A DNA stretch of 64,000 bases from Piscinibacter gummiphilus (GCF_002116905.1 NZ_CP015118.1:4278001-4342000); one strand, 5' to 3'; shown: positions 53,151-61,925, counted from the first letter of the stretch. Numbers and translations: made by a program. Notes: generated from the sequence alone by a model not told the origin.

Positions 53151-53547
53151 GTCATCCCGGCGAACGCCCACTGCTGTCCGGGGAAAATCAGACGCCCTCA
53201 AAATACTTGTCATCCCGGCGCAGGCCGGGACCCTGAGCCTTCTCGGAAGCGCGGCGTTGAACATCGAGACACTGCGCCTCGGCACGAGGGCAGCAAGCCA
53301 TCGCGGAGGACTTTCTGGAGCCTGAGCGGGGCACAACGCCCAGGGTCCCGGCCTGCGCCGGGATGACAGCTTGTTTTTGCGATGCGATCGAGTCACGACT
53401 TCGGCAGATGCGTTGCATCCCGCTCGGGATCGGGCCTGTCGCCGATCTTCCGTTTTTTCCCCGGACAGCAGTGGGCGAACGCCGGGATCCACTGCAATCC
53501 AGGCACGCCCCCGGGTCGAGTGGGCCCCGGCGTTCGCAGAAGTGACG
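53151..53547. repeat. Nested REP-like inverted-repeat element
   Basis: Between the convergent aldo/keto reductase and sixA genes. Inner pair: 27 nt at 53209-53235 repeated exactly inverted at 53341-53367 (core CATCCCGGCGCAGGCCGGGA). Outer pair: 53154-53187 inverted at 53455-53488 with two mismatches. A third, shorter GCGAACGCCGGG-type unit pair lies at about 53475-53488 and 53523-53537. The ~105 nt between the inner arms is unique. No reading frame is supported here. It looks like a REP/BIME-type or MITE-like intergenic element and may also terminate both genes. Confidence 0.75.
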
Positions 53548-53568
53548 GCGTCTTCCGCGTCTTCTTTC

Positions 53569-54030
53569 TTACAGGTGGTCCGGGGACATCACGGCCTGGA
53601 CCAGCACCTGCGAGACCCCCTCGCGCTCGCGCTGCCGCAGCCACCACACGGCCCCCTTCTTCAGCACCCACGTCTGGTGCACCTCGCCGAGCAGCAGCGC
53701 CGCCACCTGCCCGAGCGTGGGCTGGTGGCCCACGATGAGCACCGGCTCGCTGGCATCGGGCCAGCGCGCCGCGCTCAGCAGCGCCACCGGCGACGCCTCG
53801 GGGGCGATCGCCGGCACGGTCTTGAAGTTGCGGTCGAGGGCCTTGGCCGTCTGCTGCGTGCGGACCGCCGGGCTCACGAGGATGCGCGTGGAGTGGGCGA
53901 GCCGCTGGTTCAGCCACTCGGCCATGCGCTGGGCCTGTCGCTCGCCCTTCGTGGTGAGCGAACGGTCGAGGTCGGACTGACCCTCCTTGATCACGTGGGC
54001 TTCGGCATGCCGCCACAGAATGAGGTCCAT
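53569..54030 (-). CDS. sixA: SixA-type histidine phosphatase
   Basis: 153-aa phosphohistidine phosphatase of the histidine phosphatase (RHG) superfamily. The catalytic RHAEA has His8 and the second His is His102 in IVGHQPT. SixA dephosphorylates Hpt domains or the phosphotransfer protein NPr in other bacteria. The ATG at 54030 shares a base with the ppk stop (TGATG). The ppk-sixA coupling hints at a role near polyphosphate metabolism or signalling. Confidence 0.9.
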   Translation of the reverse strand: MDLILWRHAEAHVIKEGQSDLDRSLTTKGERQAQRMAEWLNQRLAHSTRILVSPAVRTQQTAKALDRNFKTVPAIAPEASPVALLSAARWPDASEPVLIVGHQPTLGQVAALLLGEVHQTWVLKKGAVWWLRQREREGVSQVLVQAVMSPDHL

Positions 54031-56081
54031 CAGTCGCTCCCGGAATGTCTCGCCATCAGGGCCTGTTGCGCGCAGGGCCCTTCGGTGCCGAGGCGCACGT
54101 AGTTGCCGTCGGCCTCCAGCTCCCACGCGTCCTTCCGGTCGTGCAGGTACGGCACCAGGCATTCGTCGATCACGCGCTGGCGCAGTTTCACGTCGCGCAC
54201 GGGCCACGCCACCTCGATGCGGCGGAACATGTTGCGCCCCATCCAGTCGGCGCTCGACAGGAACAGCGCCTCCTCGGCCTCGGTGGCGCCCCAGCGGAAG
54301 TACAGCACGCGCGAGTGTTCGAGCAGGCGGCCCACCACCGAGATCACGCGGATGCGGTCGGTCACGCCCGGCACCTTCGGCGGCAGCATGCAGGCGCCGC
54401 GCACGATCAGGTCGATGTGCGCGCCGGCCTTCGCGGCGTTCACCAGCGCGGCGATGATGGGCACGTCGGTCAGTGCGTTGATCTTCGCGACGATGCGGGC
54501 CGGCTTGCCGTCGCGGGCAGCCGCGGCCACCTGGTCGATGTGGTTGACCATCTGCCGGTGCAGCGCGAACGGCGCCTGCAGCAGCTGGCGCAGCGGGCGC
54601 GTCTTGCCGAGGCTCGCGAGCTGCTGGAACACCGCGTCGGCGTCCGAGGTCAGGTCGGCATCGGACGTCAGGTAGCCCACGTCGGTGTAGAGCCGCGCGG
54701 TCTTCGGGTTGTAGTTGCCGGTGGAGAGGTGGCCGTAGCGGCGCAAGCGCGTGCCTTCGCGGCGCGTGACCAGCAGCAGCTTCGCGTGGGTCTTCAGGCC
54801 CACGATGCCGTACACCACCTGCGCGCCCACGGCCTCCAGCCGCTCCGCCCAGTTGATGTTGGCCTCTTCGTCGAAGCGGGCCTTCAGCTCCACGACGGCC
54901 ATCACTTCCTTGCCGCGGCGGGCCGCCTCGATCAGCAGGTCCATCAGCGGCGACTCGCTGCCGGTGCGGTAGATGGTCTGCTTGATGGCCAGCACGTCGG
55001 GGTCGTGGACCGCTTCGCGCAGGAACTGCACCACCGGCTCGAACGATTCGAACGGGTGGTGCATCAGCACGTCGCGCTGCTGCAGTTGCTCGAAGATGGG
55101 AATGCCACGGGCCAGGCCGGCCGGCCACGGTGCGTCGTAGGGCGGGAAATGCAGCTCGGGTGCCACGGCGCCGTCGATCAGCGCGTTCAGGCGCACGAGG
55201 TTCACCGGCCCGTTGACCTGGTACAGCGCCGCCGGCGGCAGCGCGAACTGCTCCAGCAGGAACTGCGACAGCTCGGGCGGGCAGGTGTTGACCACCTCGA
55301 GCCGGATGGCCTGGCCGAAGTGGCGCGTGGTCAGGCCCGAACGCAGGGCCTGGCGCAGGTTCGTCACGTCCTGCTCGTCGACCTCGAGGTCGGAGTCGCG
55401 CGTGAGGCGGAACTGCGAGAAGGCCTCGACCTCGCGGCCGGGGAACAGCTCGTCGAGGTGGGCGCGGATCACGCTCGTCAGCAGCACGAAGGACTGCGTG
55501 CCGCCGGAGATCTCGGCCGGCAGGCGGATCACGCGCGGCAGCACCCGCGGCACCTTCACGATGGCGATGGTGTTCTCGCGGCCGAACGCGTCCTTGCCGC
55601 CCAGGCGCACGATGAAGTTCAGCGACTTGTTGGCGACCTGCGGGAACGGGTGCGACGGGTCGAGGCCCACCGGCACCAGCAGCGGCCGCACCTGGCGGTG
55701 GAAGAACTGGCTCACCCACTGGCGCTGCGCCTCGTTGCGCTCGCTGTGGTTGAGGATCTCGATGTGGTGCTTCTTCAGCGCCGGCATCACCTCGTCGTTG
55801 AACGCGTGGTACTGGTCGTCGATGAGCGCGTGGGCGTCGGCGGCGATGGCCTCCAGGTCGCGGTTCGAGACCCCGGCCCCGGGCACGCGCGCCGCCTCGA
55901 TGTAGTCGGCGAACCGCACCTCGAAGAACTCGTCCATGTTGGACGACACGATGCAGATGTACCGCAGCCGTTCGAGCAGCGGGACGTCGGGGCGCCGGGC
56001 CTGGGCGAGCACCCGCCGGTTGAAGTTCAGTATGGCGCGTTCGCGGTTCAGCAGGGCGAGCGTCGGGGCGTCATCGGTCAT
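54030..56081 (-). CDS. ppk: Polyphosphate kinase 1
   Basis: 683-aa enzyme that polymerises ATP gamma-phosphate into polyphosphate. The N-terminal and head domains (~1-325) precede two PLD-like C-terminal domains (~326-670). The autophosphorylated histidine is His451 in YGHLSTGNYNPKTARLYTD, matching E. coli His435. The ATG at 56081 fits PPK1 N-termini (LNRERAILNFNRRVL) and overlaps the GT4 stop by four bases. Pho-box-like direct repeats are found just upstream, inside the glycosyltransferase gene. Confidence 0.96.
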   Translation of the reverse strand: MTDDAPTLALLNRERAILNFNRRVLAQARRPDVPLLERLRYICIVSSNMDEFFEVRFADYIEAARVPGAGVSNRDLEAIAADAHALIDDQYHAFNDEVMPALKKHHIEILNHSERNEAQRQWVSQFFHRQVRPLLVPVGLDPSHPFPQVANKSLNFIVRLGGKDAFGRENTIAIVKVPRVLPRVIRLPAEISGGTQSFVLLTSVIRAHLDELFPGREVEAFSQFRLTRDSDLEVDEQDVTNLRQALRSGLTTRHFGQAIRLEVVNTCPPELSQFLLEQFALPPAALYQVNGPVNLVRLNALIDGAVAPELHFPPYDAPWPAGLARGIPIFEQLQQRDVLMHHPFESFEPVVQFLREAVHDPDVLAIKQTIYRTGSESPLMDLLIEAARRGKEVMAVVELKARFDEEANINWAERLEAVGAQVVYGIVGLKTHAKLLLVTRREGTRLRRYGHLSTGNYNPKTARLYTDVGYLTSDADLTSDADAVFQQLASLGKTRPLRQLLQAPFALHRQMVNHIDQVAAAARDGKPARIVAKINALTDVPIIAALVNAAKAGAHIDLIVRGACMLPPKVPGVTDRIRVISVVGRLLEHSRVLYFRWGATEAEEALFLSSADWMGRNMFRRIEVAWPVRDVKLRQRVIDECLVPYLHDRKDAWELEADGNYVRLGTEGPCAQQALMARHSGSD

Positions 56082-57136
56082 GACACCAGTTTATGAAAGT
56101 CCGATGGCGGTTTTGTGACAGTCGTCACGACAGTGTCACGGGCGAGCACTAGGTGTCCGATGAACTGGCTGCACACCGCGTCCCAATCCATCGTCAACGC
56201 ACGCGAACGGGCCTGATCTCGAGGCACTTCGAGTGCTTTCAGCGCCGCGGTGCGCAGATCCTCGTGGAGCACGCCCCCCGCGGCATCGGATCCCAGCACG
56301 TCCAGCGGACCGGGCACGGGGTAGGCCGCGACCGGCGTGCCGCAGGCCAGGGCCTCCAGCATCACGAGGCCGAAGGTCTCCGAGCGGCCGGGGAACACGA
56401 AGGCATCGGCCGCGCTGTAGATGTTCACCAGTTCGCTGCGGGGCACCACGCCGCGCCAGTGCACGTTCGGATAGGCGCGCTGCAGGCGTTCCTGGAGCGG
56501 ACCCACGCCGTAGACCACCTTCGAGCCGGGCAGGTCCAGGTCGAGGAAGGCCTCGAGGTTCTTCTCGTAGCTCAGGCGCCCGACGTGGAGGAAGACGGGA
56601 CGCGGCAGGCCGAGGTCGGCGCCCTCGACCGGCTTGAAGAGCCGCAGGTCGACCCCGTGCGACCAGGGCTTGAGCGGCGCGAAGCCGTAGCCTTCGAGGA
56701 TGCCGTACATGCCGTGGCTCGGCACCAGGATGCCGGACGACGGCGCGTGGAAGCGGCGGAACCAGGCGTAGCCCCAGCGCTCGGGAATGTGCAGCGCCCG
56801 CGCGAGGATCTCGGGGAACCGGGTGTGGAAGGCCGTGGTGAAGCGGCGCTTGTGCTTGAGGCACCAGGCCCGTGCCGCCGAGCCGAGCGGCCCTTCGGTG
56901 GCGATGTGGATCGCGTCCGCGTCGGCGGCTTCCAGCAGCTTCGCGACCTGTCGGCCCGGCCGCCAGGCGAGTTCGATCTCGCGGTACCCGGGACAGGCGA
57001 AGCGCCGGAAGCCGGACGGCTCGATCAGCACCACCTCGTGGCCGCGAGCGAGCAGGCCCTCGTGCAGTTCCACGAGTGTGGTGACCACCCCGTTGACCTG
57101 GGGCTTCCAGGCGTCGGTGACCAGTGCGACCTTCAT
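56078..57136 (-). CDS. GT4-family glycosyltransferase
   Basis: 352-aa GT-B fold enzyme of CAZy family 4. The N-terminal motif TDAWKPQVNGVVTTL is typical of the sulfoquinovosyl/mannosyl-lipid type, and the EX7E motif uses Glu253 and Glu261 (SETFGLVMLE). It likely transfers a sugar to a lipid or phosphatidyl acceptor at the inner membrane. Overlaps its neighbours by ATGA at both ends, so it is locked in an operon with the LpxH-like phosphatase and ppk. The last ~20 residues are encoded by the DNA that also carries the Pho-box-like repeats. Confidence 0.9.
   Translation of the reverse strand: MKVALVTDAWKPQVNGVVTTLVELHEGLLARGHEVVLIEPSGFRRFACPGYREIELAWRPGRQVAKLLEAADADAIHIATEGPLGSAARAWCLKHKRRFTTAFHTRFPEILARALHIPERWGYAWFRRFHAPSSGILVPSHGMYGILEGYGFAPLKPWSHGVDLRLFKPVEGADLGLPRPVFLHVGRLSYEKNLEAFLDLDLPGSKVVYGVGPLQERLQRAYPNVHWRGVVPRSELVNIYSAADAFVFPGRSETFGLVMLEALACGTPVAAYPVPGPLDVLGSDAAGGVLHEDLRTAALKALEVPRDQARSRALTMDWDAVCSQFIGHLVLARDTVVTTVTKPPSDFHKLVS
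56091..56138 (-). promoter_or_regulatory. Possible Pho box / internal promoter before ppk
   Basis: On the minus strand CTGTC-type half-sites occur: CTGTCGT, then CTGTCAC 12 nt later, followed at 11-nt steps by CCGCCAT and CTTTCAT. PhoB sites are direct CTGTCAT repeats at 11-nt spacing. CATAAA (56096-56091) could be a -10, which would leave almost no leader. The region lies within the 3' end of the glycosyltransferase gene. Confidence 0.35.
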
Positions 57137-57978
57137 GCGGCCACCGCCACCGCAGGGACCGCACGGCCGGGCAGGCGGGCCGACCAGTCGAGGATTTCGA
57201 GCCGGCCGTCGGCGTGTTCGACCAGGGCCGTGAGGCTCTCGACCCAGTCGCCGTCGTTGGCGTACAGAACGCCTTCGATGTCGCGCATCTCGGCGTGGTG
57301 GATGTGGCCGCAGACCACCCCGTGCACGCCGCGCCGGCGCGCCTCGCGGGCCACGGCGTTCTCGAAGTCGCCCACGTAGCTCACGGCCCGCTTGACCTTG
57401 AGCTTCAGGTACTTGGAGAGGCTCCAGTACGGCAGGCCGAGGCGGGCCCGCAGGGAGTTCAGGTAGCGGTTGAGCTTCAACGTGAACTCGTACAGCGTGT
57501 CGCCCACGTGGGCGAGCCACTTGGCGCACTGGATCACGCCGTCGAACAAGTCGCCGTGCATGACCCACAGCTTGCGGCCGTCGGCCGTCTCGTGGATCCA
57601 CTCCTCGGCCACGTCGATGCCGCCGAAGTTGTGGCCCACGTAGCGCCGGGCGAATTCGTCGTGGTTGCCGGGGATGAAGATCACCCGCGTGCCCTTGCGC
57701 GCCTTGCGCAGCAGCTTCTGCACCACGTCGTTGTGGGCCTGCGGCCAGTACCAGCTGCGGCGCAGCTGCCAGCCGTCGATGATGTCGCCCACCAGGAACA
57801 GGTGGTCGCACTCCACGTGTCTCAGGAAATCGAGCAGCGCCTCGGCCTGGCAGCCGGGTGTCCCCAGGTGCAGGTCGGAGATCCAGACCGCACGGTATCT
57901 CGCCTTGCGGCCGGGCGACGGTTCGTCGTCCGGCGGCGGCTCGGCCCATGCACGGAGGATGGCGGCTTCGGTTTGCAT
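57133..57978 (-). CDS. LpxH-like calcineurin-type metallophosphoesterase
   Basis: 281-aa protein of the UDP-2,3-diacylglucosamine diphosphatase family by pattern. Metal-binding motifs are DLHLG (35-39), GDIID (64-68), GNHD (104-107) and GHIHH (near 225). The protein is longer than LpxH and its setting next to a GT4 glycosyltransferase suggests a lipid-linked pyrophosphate or phospho-lipid substrate rather than lipid A biosynthesis. The ATG at 57978 was chosen; the frame upstream to 58083 would overlap the divergent promoter region. Confidence 0.88.
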   Translation of the reverse strand: MQTEAAILRAWAEPPPDDEPSPGRKARYRAVWISDLHLGTPGCQAEALLDFLRHVECDHLFLVGDIIDGWQLRRSWYWPQAHNDVVQKLLRKARKGTRVIFIPGNHDEFARRYVGHNFGGIDVAEEWIHETADGRKLWVMHGDLFDGVIQCAKWLAHVGDTLYEFTLKLNRYLNSLRARLGLPYWSLSKYLKLKVKRAVSYVGDFENAVAREARRRGVHGVVCGHIHHAEMRDIEGVLYANDGDWVESLTALVEHADGRLEILDWSARLPGRAVPAVAVAA

Positions 57979-58073
57979 GGACCTGCATCGTCCCCCCCGG
58001 GTGTGACGCGGCCGTGGCGCCCGCATGAACCCTTGGTGACGGGGCCGCCGTAGGGGCATTGCGCCCCAACCGG

Positions 58074-58079
58074 GATAAT
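58074..58079 (+). promoter_or_regulatory. Candidate -10 element (GATAAT) six bases before a start codon
   Basis: GATAAT, CCACCC, then the ATG at 58086. No ribosome-binding site lies in between, so a leaderless mRNA is inferred. This 107-nt gap separates divergent operons; no other feature is seen. Confidence 0.5.
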
Positions 58080-58085
58080 CCACCC

Positions 58086-59018
58086 ATGCACCTGATGATT
58101 CCGTTCGCCTCCGTGATGTCCGACAGCGGGCTCCACACGCTCCGCGACCTGACGCTGCCGAACCTGTCGAAACTGTTCGCCCGACTCACCCCGACGCGAC
58201 GCACCGGCACCGACGAATACACGCTCAACACCCCGCACGAACGCGCGCTGGCCGAGGCCTTCGGCTGGTCCGGCGACGACGGCTGCCTGCCCTGGGCGGC
58301 CCACGCCGCCGCGGCCGACGGTGTCGACACCGGCACGGCGGCCTGGGGCCAGCTGACCCCGGTCCACTGGCACGTGGGCGCCGACCACGTGAGCCTCGCC
58401 GATCCGCACGCCCTCTTCCTCAGCGCCCAGGCCTCGCACACGCTGTACGAGGCGGTGAAGCCGCTGTTCGAGAGCGAGGGCTGGTCGCTCGCCTGGGGCT
58501 CGCCCGGCCGCTGGTTCGCCGCCCACGACAGCCTCGACAACCTGCCCTCCGCGTCGCTCGACCGCGTGGTGGGCCGCAACATCGACCTGTGGATGCCCAC
58601 GCACCCGCAGGCGCGCCTCCTGCGCCGGCTGCAGAACGAGGTGCAGATGCTGCTGTACCAGCACTCGCTGAACGACGAACGCGTGGGGCTCGGCGCGCTC
58701 CCGGTCAACTCGTTCTGGCTGAGCGGCTGCGGCCGCGCCCAGCCGGTGCCGGAAGACCGGGACCGCGTCGTCGACCACCGCCTGCGCCAGCCCGCCCTCG
58801 CGGGCGACTGGGCCGGCTGGGCCGAGGCCTGGCGGGCGCTCGACGCCGGCCCGCTCGCCGAGGCCGCCGAACGCGCGCGCCAGGACCAGCCGGTGACCCT
58901 CACGCTGTCCGGCGAACGCTTCGCCCAGCGCCTCGAACTGCAGCCGCAGCCGCTGTGGACCCGCATGCGCCGGCAGTTCAGCGCGCCCGCCCCCTACCCG
59001 CTGCTGGCGGCCCTGTGA
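58086..59018 (+). CDS. Uncharacterised protein upstream of recJ
   Basis: 310-aa soluble protein; I do not recognise a catalytic motif. It begins MHLMIPFASVMSDSGL, has acidic His/Trp-rich segments (TPVHWHVGADHVSLADP) and an Arg-rich middle. From memory, homologues immediately before recJ in Burkholderiales are sometimes labelled phosphoglycerate mutase-like, but I see no metal or phosphate site to support that. Its stop shares a base with the recJ start (TGATG), so the two are translationally coupled. Confidence 0.8.
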   Translation: MHLMIPFASVMSDSGLHTLRDLTLPNLSKLFARLTPTRRTGTDEYTLNTPHERALAEAFGWSGDDGCLPWAAHAAAADGVDTGTAAWGQLTPVHWHVGADHVSLADPHALFLSAQASHTLYEAVKPLFESEGWSLAWGSPGRWFAAHDSLDNLPSASLDRVVGRNIDLWMPTHPQARLLRRLQNEVQMLLYQHSLNDERVGLGALPVNSFWLSGCGRAQPVPEDRDRVVDHRLRQPALAGDWAGWAEAWRALDAGPLAEAAERARQDQPVTLTLSGERFAQRLELQPQPLWTRMRRQFSAPAPYPLLAAL

Positions 59019-60754
59019 TGAACACCCCCTCCATTGTCCGCCGCGACGTGCCGCCCCGCCCCCTCTGGGCGCTGGAGCAGGCCGGCGTGCCTCCGCTGCT
59101 CGCGCGGCTCTTCGCCGCCCGCGGCGTGAGCCGCTTCGACGAACTCGACGACGGCCTCGCCCGCCTGCTGCCCCCCGCGCAGCTCAAGGGCGCGACCGAG
59201 GCCGCGCGGTTCCTCGCCGACGCCCTCGCCGCCCGGCGGCGCATCTGCGTCGTCGCCGACTACGACTGCGACGGCGCCACCGCCTGCGCCGTCGCGCTGC
59301 GCGGCCTCGCGCTGCTCGGCGCCGCACCGGGCACGCTGACCCACGTGGTGCCCGACCGCGCGGTGCACGGCTACGGCCTGACGCCCGCCATCGTCGAACT
59401 GGCGATGACCGTGACACCCGACGTGCTGCTGACCGTCGACAACGGCATCGCGAGCCTCGCCGGCGTGGCCCACGCCCGCGCCCGCGGGCTCGACGTGGTC
59501 GTCACCGACCACCACCTGCCGGCCAAGGAAGACGGCGTCGGCACGGTGCTGCCCGACGCCACGGTGATCGTGAACCCGAACCAGCCGGACTGCGGCTTCG
59601 AGAGCAAGAACCTCGCGGGCGTGGGCGTGATGTTCTACGTGCTGCTGGCCCTGCGTTCCGAGCTGCGCTCGCGCGGCGCCTTCACGCCCGAGAACCAGCC
59701 GCGCCTGGATGCGCTGCTCGACCTGGTGGCGCTGGGCACGGTGGCCGACGTCGTGCGGCTCGACGCGAACAACCGCCGCCTCGTCGCCCAGGGCCTGAAG
59801 CGCATCCGTGCCGGGAAGATGCAGGCCGGGGTCGCCGCGCTGTTCGCCGCGGCCGGGCGCGACGCGCGGCGTGCGTGCGGCTTCGACTTCGGCTTCGCGA
59901 TCGGCCCGCGCATCAATGCCGCGGGCCGGCTGTCCGACATGACGCTGGGCATCGAATGCCTGCTGACGGACGACCCCGCGCGCGCGCACGAACTCGCCCA
60001 GCAGCTCGACACCATCAACCGCGAACGCCGCGAGGTGGAGGCCGGCATGCGCGAGCACGCCGAGGGCATGCTCGAGGACCTGCTGGCCCAGGGCGGCCTC
60101 GCCGGCGACCCGCCGCCCGCGCTCGCGCTCTACGACCCCGATTTCCACGAGGGTGTGGTCGGCATCGTCGCCGGCCGCATGAAGGACCGGCTGCACCGGC
60201 CCACCTTCGTGTTCGCGAAGGGCCAGGACGGCCTGCTCAAGGGCTCGGGCCGCTCCATCCCCGGCTTCCACCTGCGCGACGCGCTGGACCTCGTCAGCAA
60301 GCGCCACCCCGGCGTGCTGGTGCGTTTCGGTGGCCACGCGATGGCCGCCGGCGCGACGCTGGCCGAGAGCGACTTCCCCGTGTTCGAGCGCGCACTGCGC
60401 GAGGTGGCCGGCGAGTGGCTGGACGCCGCCACGCTGTCGCGCACGCTGATGACCGACGGCCCGCTCGAGGCCGGCTACTTCACCCCCGAAACCGTGCGCT
60501 CGCTCGACGCCCAGGTGTGGGGCCAGGCCTTCGAGCCCCCGGTGTTCAGCGACGAGGTGGAGGTGATCTCCCAGCGGCTCGTGGGCGAGAAGCACCTGAA
60601 GCTCGCCGTGCGCCACGGCGGCACGGTGCGGGACGCCATCTGGTTCGGGCACAGCGAACCGGTGGGCGAACGCGTCACCCTCGCCTATCAATTGCGATTG
60701 GATGAGTACAACGGGAAACAAAGAGTCCAAATGATCGTCGAAGGGATCGTCTGA
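59018..60754 (+). CDS. recJ: Single-stranded-DNA-specific exonuclease RecJ
   Basis: 578-aa DHH-superfamily 5'-3' exonuclease acting in recombination, mismatch repair and base-excision repair. The metal motifs are DYDCDG (81-86), DNG (141-143) and the namesake DHH (164-166), followed by the DHHA1 and OB-type C-terminal regions (GRSIPGFHLRDAL, FGGHAMAAG). Start 59018 overlaps the upstream stop by one base. The last 60 nt (around 60690-60754) are noticeably less GC-rich than the rest of the gene. Confidence 0.96.
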   Translation: MNTPSIVRRDVPPRPLWALEQAGVPPLLARLFAARGVSRFDELDDGLARLLPPAQLKGATEAARFLADALAARRRICVVADYDCDGATACAVALRGLALLGAAPGTLTHVVPDRAVHGYGLTPAIVELAMTVTPDVLLTVDNGIASLAGVAHARARGLDVVVTDHHLPAKEDGVGTVLPDATVIVNPNQPDCGFESKNLAGVGVMFYVLLALRSELRSRGAFTPENQPRLDALLDLVALGTVADVVRLDANNRRLVAQGLKRIRAGKMQAGVAALFAAAGRDARRACGFDFGFAIGPRINAAGRLSDMTLGIECLLTDDPARAHELAQQLDTINRERREVEAGMREHAEGMLEDLLAQGGLAGDPPPALALYDPDFHEGVVGIVAGRMKDRLHRPTFVFAKGQDGLLKGSGRSIPGFHLRDALDLVSKRHPGVLVRFGGHAMAAGATLAESDFPVFERALREVAGEWLDAATLSRTLMTDGPLEAGYFTPETVRSLDAQVWGQAFEPPVFSDEVEVISQRLVGEKHLKLAVRHGGTVRDAIWFGHSEPVGERVTLAYQLRLDEYNGKQRVQMIVEGIV

Positions 60755-60773
60755 ACCACCAGGAACCCTCGCC

Positions 60774-61889
60774 ATGCCCATCGCCCGCCGCCTGTTCATC
60801 CTGACCTCCCTCCTGCTGACCGGCGCCTGCGTGCGCGCCGATCCGCAACTCGGGGTGGTCACCGTCGCGAAGGGCCTCGAGAACCCCTGGGGCATCGCCT
60901 TCCTGCCCGACGGGCGGATGCTCGTCACCGAACGCCCCGGGCGCCTGCGCCTCGTCACGCCGGACGGCAAGCTGGGCGCCCCGATCGACGGCGTGCCCAA
61001 GGTCGACGCCCGCGGCCAGGGCGGCCTGCTCGACGTGGTGCTCGACCCGTCCTTCGCGGCGAACCGCCGGGTCTACCTCAGCTACTCGGAGCCGGGCACC
61101 GGCGACGACACGGGCAAGAACGGCACGGCCGTGGCCCGCGGCCGGCTCGACGGCAACCGCCTCGCCGACGTGGCGGTGATCTTCCGCCAGAAGGACAAGC
61201 ACGCCGGCACCGCCCACTTCGGCTCGCGCCTCGTGTTCGACCGCAGCGGCCGCCTGTTCATCACCCTCGGTGACCGCTTCGCCCGCCGTGCCGACGCGCA
61301 GCACCTCGGCACCCACTTCGGCAAGACGATCCGCATCGAGGCCAACGGCGGCGTGCCGGACGACAACCCGTTCGTGAAGACGCCCGGCGCCCTGCCCGAG
61401 ATCTGGAGCTACGGGCACCGCAACATGCAGGGCGCCGCGCTGCACCCCACCACCGGCGAACTGTGGACCCACGAGCACGGCCCGCAGGGCGGCGACGAGG
61501 TCAACGTGGACCTCGGCGGGCGCAACTACGGCTGGCCGGTGATCACCTTCGGCGCCGAGTACGGCAGCGGCCAGAAGATCGGCGAAGGCACCTCCAAGCC
61601 CGGCATCGAGGACCCGGTCACCTACTGGGTGCCGTCCATCGCCCCGAGCGGCATGGCCTTCCTGACGAGCGACCGCTACCCCGGCTGGAAGGGCAGCCTC
61701 TTCGTCGGCGCGCTGCGGGGCAAGGTGCTCGTGCGCCTGGAGCTCGACGGCCGCAAGGTGGTGCGCGAGGAACGCCTGCTCGCCGACCTCGACGAGCGCC
61801 TGCGCGACGTGCGCCAGGGCCCGGACGGCTGGCTGTACCTGCTGACGGACAACGACGACGGGCGGATTCTGCGACTCACGCCACGCTGA
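60774..61889 (+). CDS. PQQ-dependent aldose sugar dehydrogenase family protein (YliI-like)
   Basis: 371-aa exported six-bladed beta-propeller of the soluble glucose/sorbosone dehydrogenase family. The signal peptide ends in LLLTGAC with Cys19, a marginal lipobox, so it may be a lipoprotein. Family landmarks are LENPWGIAFLPDGRMLVTER, LLDVVLDPSF, the GHRNMQG segment and HGPQGGDEVN. It would oxidise aldoses in the periplasm using pyrroloquinoline quinone; no pqq genes are in the window. An AGGA site precedes the ATG. Confidence 0.92.
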   Translation: MPIARRLFILTSLLLTGACVRADPQLGVVTVAKGLENPWGIAFLPDGRMLVTERPGRLRLVTPDGKLGAPIDGVPKVDARGQGGLLDVVLDPSFAANRRVYLSYSEPGTGDDTGKNGTAVARGRLDGNRLADVAVIFRQKDKHAGTAHFGSRLVFDRSGRLFITLGDRFARRADAQHLGTHFGKTIRIEANGGVPDDNPFVKTPGALPEIWSYGHRNMQGAALHPTTGELWTHEHGPQGGDEVNVDLGGRNYGWPVITFGAEYGSGQKIGEGTSKPGIEDPVTYWVPSIAPSGMAFLTSDRYPGWKGSLFVGALRGKVLVRLELDGRKVVREERLLADLDERLRDVRQGPDGWLYLLTDNDDGRILRLTPR

Positions 61890-61925
61890 AAGGACCTGCG
61901 CCGGGCACGGGGTCCACCCGCTGCC

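Noticed and set aside
53106..53492. Small minus-strand frames across the region between the aldo/keto reductase and sixA genes
   Set aside because: They are built from the inverted repeats, lack ribosome-binding sites and do not resemble proteins; the region is better explained as a REP-like element.
54045..56096. 683-codon frame opposite ppk
   Set aside because: Mirror frame of a long, well-supported gene; composition is His/Gln/Arg-rich without motifs.
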